64,000 nucleotides of DNA from Meconema thalassinum (taxonomy: Eukaryota > Arthropoda > Insecta > Orthoptera > Tettigoniidae), in assembly GCA_946902985.2 (NCBI GenBank), contig OX336388.2:371925387-371989386 (forward strand), given 5' to 3'. The notes under the pieces are model-generated. The model saw nothing but the letters and a program-made list of their open reading frames with translations, did no database searches and had not been told where the DNA came from. Position 1 is the first letter of the stretch. Every line of letters starts with the position of its first letter. This document shows positions 55,575-64,000 of the stretch, piece by piece. A program made the translations under genes and the position numbers.

Positions 55575-55950
55575 TGGTTGGCTTCGGTGGCGTAGTCAAT
55601 AGCATGCTGAACGGCTACGCTCAAAATCGCGGGTTGAAACCCGGCCGAAGTCGTCGGATTCTTAAGAGCTTTAAAATCCTTCAGTATACCTTCCTTTGGA
55701 GGGGAAGTGAAGCTGGTGGGCCCATGTCATAGATTTATGGCTTGTAAAAGAACCTACCACTACAATGGTAGTGTGTAGACAAAAGGTGTAGGCTATTAGG
55801 TTAGAAACGCTCTATCAAGTTCCAACGTTCGCCGCTGGGTGTTAGTGACAGTGGTGGCTGCCGGCTGGTAGCCAAAGTTGGAACTACTTCAAATTGGAAT
55901 TGGGGATCACACGGACGTTCAATTGAAATGCCCTGCTATGGCCATTGACT
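55575..55950 (+). mobile_element. SINE type B
   Basis: Head GGCTTCGGTGGCGTAGTCAA, B box GGGTTGAAACCCGGCC, AAGTCGTCGGATTCTTAAGA, GGAGGGGAAGTGAAGC and the body GCCAAAGTTGGAACTACTTC. The 3' tail is missing. Confidence 0.8.
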
Positions 55951-56532
55951 GCAATTCAAATATAAATCATATCAATGCTTTTTCAAATTAAGACTTACTG
56001 TAAGTAAACGTAAATGATGTCATCTCAAACACGTGCCGATATTTTAATTTTTAGGTGTAGAAAATAGCTTTTAAATAGAGAGCTGATTTAATGAATAAAA
56101 ATGTAGACAATTTTGTACAATAATATGAACTTATTCTAGAATCATTTTGAAGTAAGCCAATTTATGTCGTCAGGATAATGCTCACAAACTTAGATGTGGT
56201 TCACTGTTTGTTAATTCACTTATGAAATACTTGGTCTCCCGCATGACTGCTGTGAAGGTACGGTACACAATTGTTATTGCTGAAATTATTTGTAAAATTG
56301 ACTTTGTATTATATTGTCAAAATCAGCAATGAAAGGTTTCAAAATCACAGAAAAAATACGAAGTACTTACAATTGAGCCATTTAAGATCTTAAGATCTTT
56401 TTATACTTTTCGTTTCACAAATCACACCGGTATTTTCTAATTAATTATAATATTACTCAATTTTACGGAAGAACTAGCTTTTGATATGGTTAAGAATTTG
56501 ATATAGCATAGCTATTTACAATTAAACCCATG
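55951..56532. other. No recognisable feature
   Basis: AT-rich, no coding frame. Confidence 0.4.
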
Positions 56533-57130
56533 CTAGTAACCCGCCCCGGCTTCGCCCGGTATCTTAAAGAGTTTACCCAGCGTAAGCTTGAAAGGCGTTC
56601 GGACGGCAGGTCCCAGACGGAATTCAGAAAAACCGAGGTGAACTGCGAAACTCCAAACACATATACTTTTCTCTGATGGCTGAAGCTGGGGTGATAGACT
56701 CGCTCGCTACCTCATAAACTCGCTCCGAAGCTAGTAATTTATATTTCCACTGCATGGAGATTGTTGGAAGAAATGAAAACGTAAAATCACTTATAGTGGA
56801 CGATGTATTAAAGATAGAGATATGCTGTCGCTGACCTTTTTGAAGAACTTTTCATGCTGAACATTTCTTACACTCATATTAGGCCTATATAGATACGAGT
56901 ATTTTAACGGTTTATCCAGCGTAAGCTTAAATGTCGCACGGACAGTAGGTTTCTCTTCGACTCAATTTAACGAAATCGTTACTGCTCGGCTTCCTGTGGT
57001 CACAAATGAATGTTTTTCTACAGAAACCTACCTTGAGAAATCCTTTACAGAATGGTGAAAACTGCATCAAAATCCATCCAGTGGTTCTCGAGATTACCCG
57101 TTACATCCAAGAATCGGGGACTCTGTTTTA
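56533..57130 (-). mobile_element. Probable Helitron fragment
   Basis: CTAGTAACCCGCCCCGGCTT with CCCGG/CGGGC-like pairing resembles the Helitron 3' ends. An internal direct repeat (TTTACCCAGCGTAAGCTTGAA at 56573; TTTATCCAGCGTAAGCTTAAA at 56911) follows. The phrase TCCATCCAGTGGTTCTCGAG is typical of the interior of these elements. The 5' end is not found and the base after CTAG is not T. Confidence 0.4.
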
Positions 57131-57847
57131 TACTACAGTATGTCGAGATGCCCACGACTATCATTGAAACAAATACATGAATTTATAACTAGTTTGGGCT
57201 ATTAATTCTACGTAAGACTCATTAAATACGTCATACAACAGTACCTAGGGATACTTGTAGAGGACTGAACTAATAAAAACAGAGCATTTCTTTTGTGTTC
57301 CTACCATAACGAATAGAATAAGAAGTGATAAAACTGGCCTAGTACGCCTGGTCCGCCGCAGCGCAGCGCTGGCTCCGATCTGTGATCTGTTGGCGCTTAC
57401 GAGACTTTTAAATCCTTGCGACCTGTTTTACATGTTAAAACACCGCAATATATCCTCATAGGCACTAATAAGTTCGACATCTCCACTTACTTTACTGTGC
57501 CCAATTATAATTTAATAAGTCGTCTCCTGTAATAGTCCAGTTTCGACAATAAGCGAAGACAGAGAGCAAGTTCAAAATGCAATGAGTTTTGCCAGCTAAC
57601 GGTAAATTTAAAAAAAAAAACGGAAAAATTAACCTCGCTATCAGAAAGGATTTCTTCACATTGTTACACATTTTACATTCCCTTAACAGACTTGCAACAC
57701 AGCCAAAATAAACAATAAAAATAAATAAACAGTACGAACGCAACTCGCGTAGGGCATTGACATTCAAAAGGAATATTACCTGAAATAAATAGGAACAATA
57801 AGAGAGAATATAATTCGCAGCGGAAAGTGAAACACATAATTCAAATT
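57131..57847. other. No recognisable feature
   Basis: The minus-strand frame at 57492-57902 runs across a TAA repeat and shows no domain. Confidence 0.4.
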
Positions 57848-57874
57848 TGTAATAATAATAATAATAATAACATA
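57848..57874. repeat. (TAA)n microsatellite
   Basis: About eight units at the point where the transposase relic is cut. Confidence 0.85.
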
Positions 57875-58914
57875 TAAACAAGGGCATGGTCAGCCAACAC
57901 ATTACACTGGTCTTCAGGTGTTACATTACCGAAGTCCACAAATCCATCTATGAACAAATTGTACATCTTCTCTTAGTTTCACCTCATCAAAAATGGCAAT
58001 CCCTTTCTTTTTTATTCTCATCCCTTTCTTCACTGAAGTAGTCTTTAATGGCATCAAGAGCATTTTTATTTACACCATATGAGCATTTTAAACCCTTTAA
58101 CAACCTCCTTAAATGCACCTCAGATGGAAGGGGCAGCAAACCATGTTTCAGGCAATGTCTATAACCCTTGGGTTATCTACTATCTAAAAGAAACTCACTG
58201 TCATACCTCATACCTTTGGGGTTCTTTTTCTGACACTTTTGCAACATAGTGTCCACAATAACTTTTTGTTTCAGATAGCCCTTCTTTACACTGACAGGCA
58301 CCTTGTCCTGAAAGTCTGTGTTTCATCCTACCAAGTTCACTTTGCAGAACAGAAATGTTAGCCCTCTCTAACTTAATCGTTTTGTTTGTCCTAGCCAACT
58401 TCCGTTTTAGTTTCCCTAATTGTTGTTTTAATTCTAACACTTCAGATTGAGAATCATCGGATTTAGGCATGTTGGAGAACTGGATATTGCTGATGTCGCA
58501 AGCGGATTCAGAATCAAATTTCGAACATTTGAGGGATGTATTTGCCAGAAGATTATCTGACGATTATCTTTTATGGGAGGATTTCCTTCGACTTACAGTA
58601 CTGGACAAATACTTAGGCAAATTAGGAAATATATATGGAACAGAACAGAATAGTATTTCAATCGCCAGTTGGTTCTTGGGAGAAGTACTTCCTTCCCTTC
58701 TATCACAAATTTGTCAAATGTAACAATTAAATCTTCTGAAAAGTGAGCATCACAGATGTAGGACTTTTCAGTAGGCTAAGTTCCCTATCTTCCTTGGTAT
58801 GGACCCTTTCCACTTGATAAAACGTTCCTTATCTTTAGGGGGTTTGAAAAACCATCTTACCTCTTTACAGTCCCCATAGCCAGATCTGCATCCTGGTACA
58901 AAACAGCAAGGCAT
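57875..58914 (-). pseudogene. THAP/P-element-like transposase relic
   Basis: Read on the minus strand from ATG at 58914: MPCCFVPGCRSGYG opens a THAP zinc finger (C-x4-C), followed by RWFFKPPKDKERFIKWKR with the conserved Pro and Trp. After a frameshift near 58770 comes YICDAHFSEDL (C-x2-H, completing the C2CH set). After another shift VPYIFPNLPKYLSS gives the usual end of the domain, then an in-frame stop. The open part 58470-58201 is a leucine-rich coiled coil (VLELKQQLGKLKRKL). Further on, KHGLLPLPSEVHLRRLLKG, KKGIAIFDEVKLRE (with a likely catalytic Asp) and GFVDFGNVTPEDQCN match the catalytic part of P-element/THAP9-type transposases. It ends at a TAA repeat. At least four breaks make it a pseudogene. 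Confidence 0.8.
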
Positions 58915-61280
58915 CTTCACTACTCACATTAAGCACTCATGAAAATGTAAGGGCTAAACTGCTGTTTACTTGCATTAAATAACAATAAAATTAACACACG
59001 AAGATAACCTCAACACACGACAAGAAATTAAATTCCCTTTCAGTTAATGCTTCCTACAATAGCATTTCAGGTATTAATACTATGAATAATAGTGTAAGCA
59101 CTTGTATATCAATAAAAGTTTGCACAGAACACCACCAAAACACTCCGGCCGATTAAATACTTAATATATCGCACATAAACACATAAACATATGTGTAAAT
59201 CAACAATCTCAAGTCGACTGTAGCGCTGCGTACCCGATCCGTATTCATTACATGCTATTGAGGGAGAAGAGATCACACTTTTTATTCTATTCGTTATGTC
59301 CCTACTGTATGAATTAAATGTGTACAGTATATCAACATTGTGATTTAACATGGCTTATGTTTACAATTGATATAATCACTCAGGTGAGTTAAAATTCATA
59401 AAACCCCTGCAAAAGTGAAATCATCAGGTCCGCGAATAACGCACTCAAGGCAGTTACCAGCTTGCTGGCCATTGCGAGCGCTAGTGTCACTCCATCTACT
59501 AACAGGATGCAATATCATAATGCAGCGAGCTTCGTGACTGTGTATACAACTAGTGACACAATTCCGTCCTCCCAGGTTTGACAATCTAACTTTTCCCCCC
59601 ACGAAATATAGCTTATTTCAAACTGAGGTTAGCGTCAAATAATTTTGAATCCCACCTAGCAGGGCAATATTAGCTTTTTTCTTTTCTTAGCGGGAGAGAA
59701 TTTGGATGTAAATTAATCTAGTTTTAATTTAAAATAACGCGTTTTAATAGGGACTTAGTAAATTCTATGGGTACTGTAGCCGAATTCCGCATAGTCACCA
59801 CCTACATCCGCTGAGATGGTAAAGATTGCAGAGAGGTCGATACCCAGCTAGATAAATCAACACTTCCCTACTAGATGGATAACTAGGAAACTCTCGGTGC
59901 ATACGGTCATACGGCAGTACTACTAACTAGTTACATACAAATCCTAAAGAAAAAAAGTTTGGTAGGACAAGAATCCTGTATCACGGGGGTGAACGGTCTA
60001 AAGAATAACGGGCGCGAGCATCTAACCAGTAGTACTCTCGTATGGCGATTATCAAATAAAAAGATATCAGTTTCTATAAAACGGACAAGCATACTAAAAA
60101 CAGTGCTTGTTAGAATTTATTAACAAAAGGTGGACATAACAAGTATGTCCCTGACATAAATAAATATTCAAATAATAAAAATAAAAATAAAAAAATAAAT
60201 AGATCTACTATCTGTATATAATTCCTGTGAAAAAGGAATTTGGACAATAACTATGTCCTCCTTACTAATTTTAAACTTTCATCTCCAAATATAAATTACA
60301 TTTAAAACTTTTTAAAGTTTGTCGTGACTTATGACACAGCCTGTAGTGATCAGCTGTTCTTCAAAAATGATTCTCTCCAATAAAATACTATTTACAGTTT
60401 CTCTCCCTACTGAATACATTAATATGAACTTCGTGGTTCATTACACAATACTAATTACAATATTAAGTTATTAAAAAGTATTATTATTATTATTAATATT
60501 TACATAAATTACATTATCGCGTCCAGCACGATATCTGGCTCAGATCTCTCTCAGATCCGCCTGAATCTTTCTCGTTCCTTCATACTTTATTTAAAAAGTC
60601 TCTCATTAGATAAATTCACTGTGTACACGTTTTACATTCTGTTTAATTCTTGTCAAGTTCAAGTGAACCTTGGTAACAAGCGATGAAGCTGTTTACGGCT
60701 CTATCATTCCATAATCAATTAATAAATCCAATAGTTTCCGGAATACTATGCAAGACTATCTCAATAACGATAAAAATATCTACGTGGATCGTGGCATTAA
60801 TCTTCACAAACATGTTCCTCACAAAAATACATACAGTTTCTCCATAAACTATACATCCAACTTGTACAAAACGTTGCTTTGTTGCAATCTACTTAAATAC
60901 CTCTTTCCTTTGTGAACAAGATTTTCATAATAGCGTCTACACCACGCTTGTACTCATATAACACGATACTCTTTACGATGATGCAGCACGGCATTACTAA
61001 TATCAAATAGTAATACCCATCTGTATACATTCATACAATGTAGGCTATCAGAATCTGTGACCCTACTGAATATACACGCAAAAGTGATATATATTTCATG
61101 ATGCACATTATAAAAGTAACCTCCTACCATTATACATTCACTTCGTGCCTTTTAATAAATTACTTGTTCCTTTCCACAATATATATCGTTCTTGTACAAC
61201 TCCACTTCCTGTAGTTACATTCTTGCGCTTGTATCTTTCAACTTTCATATTCATCCACGTTACAATGACATTTATAAATA
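58915..61280. other. Unrecognised AT-rich region
   Basis: No coding frame, SINE or LINE motif. 60115-61280 is AT-rich with a minus-strand AATAAA at 60116-60121, so it could be the 3' UTR of a minus-strand gene interrupted by the next element. That is speculative. Confidence 0.3.
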
Positions 61281-62125
61281 TATATGTCGTAGGCAGATAG
61301 TGAAATCTGTCATTTCATGAAGATCCTAGGCACTTCATGAAAAGCCGGCATATGATGTAAAATGAGATAGTTACACTATCTGACGCGTGGTTTCATGAAA
61401 TGACTAAATTTAGCCGTCACATAGTGTAATTGTTTTTTACACTATCTGACGGAAAGTCCAGCCCGTCACTTCATGAAGAACCGGTAGCGTTGTCATCGTG
61501 GTGAGATAAGTGTGCTTTCCAAGAATACATAATGGCAATACGATATGGAAGATACCGTGGAAGTACAGGGGCAGTTGTTTCTTCAGAAAGTTAATTAGTA
61601 TTATGAAGAAAAGCCTCATAAAAACCTTGGTCTCAAGAAGAAATGGATAAGGTAAGAAAGACTTGTTTGGTATATTTTAGGTTATGTCACTTGTAGCCTG
61701 CCTGTTTTAATAATTTACGTGTTCTATTCGTCTCATTTGGATGAACATGATACTGGTGGCTGATTAACAGAGGATTAATGGGTGTTTACGCAAATGCCAG
61801 TATCATCACAAGTCTGCGAATGAACGACATATGTCCAGACGAAATATTACACTTTCTATTACATGGGGTTAGTTAAAAGGCGGGATGTCAATAGAACAAT
61901 GCGATGTTTATATTAAGGCCATTATTAGAACATTTTAGGACATAGCCTACACAATAGTCAGCTTATTTCGTGTTTCTGAAGTCTTACCGCAATGAAGAAA
62001 TCAGGGCCGTATCCAGAAAGTAATTTCGGGAGGGTTTCTGTATTTTCAATTTTTCAGTCTGCACATTTTAATATAGTTGTAGTTGTTTTATTGTTGTAAA
62101 AACGGGCTAGGTGCATCTTGGTCAC

Positions 62126-62712
62126 CAGTATACTAGGTGTATGTTGTCTGATAACGTCATCAGCCCAGTATATTAGGGTGCACAGTATGTTGTCTGATAA
62201 GGTCATCAGCCCAGTATATTAGGGTGCACAGTATGTTGTCTGATAAGGTCATCAGCCCAGTATATTAGGGTGCACAGTATGTTGTCTGATAAGGTCATCA
62301 GCCCAGTATATTAGGGAGCACATATGTTGTCTGATAAGGTCATCAGCCCAGTATATTAGGGTGCACAGTATGTTGTCTGATAAGGTCATCAGCCCAGTAC
62401 ATTAGGGTGCACAGTATGTTGTCTGATAAGGTCATCAGCCCAGTATATTAGGTTGCACAGTATGTTGTCTGATAAGGTCATCAGCCCAGTATATTAGGGT
62501 GCACAGTACTGTATATTGTCTGATAAGGTCATCAGCCCAGTATATTAGGGTGCACAGGATGTTGTCTGATAAGGTCATCAGCCCAGTACATTAGGGTGCA
62601 CAGTATGTTGTCTGATAAGGTCATCAGCCCAGTATATTACGGTGCACAGTATGTTGTCTGATAAGGTCATCAGCCCAGTATATTAGGGTGCACAGTGTGT
62701 TGTCTGATAAGG
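62126..62712 (+). repeat. 46-bp minisatellite, about 12-13 copies
   Basis: The unit contains GTCTGATAAGGTCATCAGCC and CAGTATATTAGGGTGCACAG. Most units differ by 0-3 bases, and one (about 62310) is slightly shortened. No spacer variation of the CRISPR kind. Confidence 0.95.
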
Positions 62713-62739
62713 CCATTACATTACATTAAGAAAACGTTT

Positions 62740-63170
62740 ATTGCACAAATTGGGAAAAATATAAGCTTCTACAAAAAGAAGACAGGGGGAGAAAAGTGTA
62801 CCTAGTATTCCACGATTAGGGTTTCAGTCTTACGTGGAAATGAATTACTAACATCATAATAAACAAGCATCAATTTATTTCTCGGAATAATTCGTGTATT
62901 GCACAGAAAAATTAATGTACGTCTCCACTGCGGCAGTCATTTAATTCTGATTAGAAAAGGATTAATTCAGGTCTACAAATGGAAAAAATATATAAACTTA
63001 CACAGAAGAAAAAAACAGGAGAAAAACTTACCCAGTGTTCCAGGATTAGATTTTAGGTTGTACGTGGAAATTTGATTTCGAATTCCATAGTAAACAAGCA
63101 TTAATTTATTTTTTGGAATAGAACAATTAAAAGAATTAATGTACGACCTCGTCGCGTCAGTCATTTCGTG
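62740..63170 (+). repeat. Direct duplication of about 200 bp inside the TIR element
   Basis: 62740-62945 and 62970-63165 share ACAGGxGAAAAAC/TGTACC, CCAGGATTAG..TTxTACGTGGAAAT, AACAAGCATxAATTTATTT and AATTAATGTACG. Moderately diverged. Confidence 0.65.
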
Positions 63171-63380
63171 AAGAGCCGAATCAAAATATGCCGGATCTTC
63201 ATGAAGTGCCTCGGCAGATAATGTAAAATGATTTCTTACACCATCTGCCTAAGGCAGTCCGTCACTTCATGAAGAAACGCGTCAGATTGTGTAACTATAC
63301 CCTTTTACATCATATGCCGGCTTTTCATGAAGTGCCTAGGATCTTCATGAAATGACGGATTTCACTATCTGACTACGACA

Positions 63381-63660
63381 TATACATATCCTGAGATCAT
63401 AGTATGCACGTATCCATTTTATTTAATAAAAATAAAAACATATCCTCCCTTCCTGGTAATATTTATTTGAATATAAATCCTTAATTATTCATTTCTACTT
63501 TACACTGACAACAGGTTGATATACATATCACATTGTCTTCATAATTCGCATTTTACAATGTCATAAGGCAATGATTTTCGTGTTAATCCTTTCAATGAGT
63601 TAATTACTCTAGTAATGTCATTATCCAACTTACACTTCAATTACGTGTTCTCATTTCCTG
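63381..63660. other. No recognisable feature
   Basis: AT-rich flank after the TIR element. It resembles the sequence left of the element in composition only. Confidence 0.35.
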
Positions 63661-63664
63661 ACAT

Positions 63665-64000
63665 AATTATATCAATTACATTTATAATGTTGAAAATGAA
63701 AATCCACAGCCTGCTTCCAGTCTCCGACCGGGTCAGGAATGGAATGAATGAAGCCCCCATCTAGCGGCGAGGATATGAACTGTGCCGGCTGCCGAAGCCT
63801 GTCGCACTCCTCTGGGGCAATGCTTAAATGAATGACAGATGAAATGATAGTGGAGAGTGTTGCTGGAATGAAATTTTGACAGGGAAAACCGGAGTACCCG
63901 GAGAAAAACCTGTCTTCCTCCGTTTTGTCCAGCACAATTCTCACATGGAGTGACCGGGATTTGAACCACGGACCCAGCGGTGAGAGGCCGGCGTGCTGCC
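63665..64000 (-). mobile_element. SINE type F (cut by window end)
   Basis: On the minus strand: GGCAGCACGCCGGCCTCTCA head, GGTTCAAATCCCGGTCACTC B box, CTCCGGGTACTCCGGTTTTC and GAGTGCGACAGGCTTCGGC. It matches 26722-26955 and extends further 3'. Confidence 0.8.

Larger units (their letters stand above)
61285..63380. mobile_element. Long-TIR non-autonomous DNA element
   Basis: TGTCGTAG at 61285 and CTACGACA at 63380 begin inverted arms of at least 80 well-matched bases (GATCCTAGGCACTTCATGAA; AAGCCGGCATATGATGTAAA), with weaker matching to about 200. TATA lies on both sides (61281-61284, 63381-63384), so the TSD is TATA or TA. The palindrome TTCATGAA occurs about eight times in the arms. The interior holds a 46-bp minisatellite and a roughly 200-bp direct duplication. 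No transposase is encoded. Confidence 0.75.

Noticed and set aside
58469..58723. 84-codon + strand frame
   Set aside because: Antisense to the THAP domain relic; no known domain in this direction.
62126..62712. CRISPR array
   Set aside because: The 46-bp units are contiguous with no unique spacers, in an animal genome inside a transposon; it is a minisatellite.

Overview
The window is nuclear DNA from an animal with a large, repeat-rich genome, most likely an insect. The evidence is many tRNA-headed SINEs, RTE-like and other LINE remains, Helitrons, a mariner relic, a P-element/THAP relic and two LTR retroelements, with almost no host coding sequence. The style of the SINE tails recalls orthopteroid insects (katydids, crickets), but that is memory of repeat style and is not proven here. 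Nothing looks bacterial, and there is no rRNA, true tRNA gene or CRISPR array.

The one plausible host gene is on the + strand and is easily missed because its exons are tiny. A TATA box and initiator (9605-9640) precede a 49-nt first coding exon (9704-9752) that encodes the hydrophobic core of a signal peptide. After a 42.8-kb intron, a phase-matched 54-nt exon (52547-52600) completes the signal peptide and starts a Gly/Arg/Cys-rich mature peptide. A possible terminal exon lies at 53972-54015. Most of the rest of the window is this intron and its flanks.

Region by region. 0-9 kb: a Helitron/Helentron-like end, SINEs, a decayed RTE-like LINE (1516-4793) nested inside a SINE, short tandem repeats, a LINE C-terminal scrap, (GAAA)n-linked repeats and a small Helitron just upstream of the promoter. 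10-29 kb (intron): a fold-back element, an inverted SINE pair, a Helentron-like element with about seven 290-bp repeats, several LINE 3' ends with recognisable target-site duplications (TSDs), a complete short Helitron, modular SINEs and a mariner relic. 29.2-49.0 kb: a nested stack. A large palindromic element was split by a Gypsy LTR retrotransposon (29999-40919, minus strand, TSD CAAT) and by a non-autonomous LTR element (40980-48890, TSD GTGT). The Gypsy 5' LTR then took a Helentron-like insertion, and the second element's 5' LTR took a tandem head-to-tail Helitron dimer. 49-64 kb: mostly unrecognised sequence with SINEs, host exon 2, a broken THAP/P-element-like transposase (57875-58914, minus), and a long-TIR element (61285-63380) carrying a 46-bp minisatellite.

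The mobile elements do not work together as a system. Their value is stratigraphic: TSDs and split copies give a relative order of insertions. I could not run alignments, so boundaries are by eye and usually good to a few bases only where a TSD is stated.
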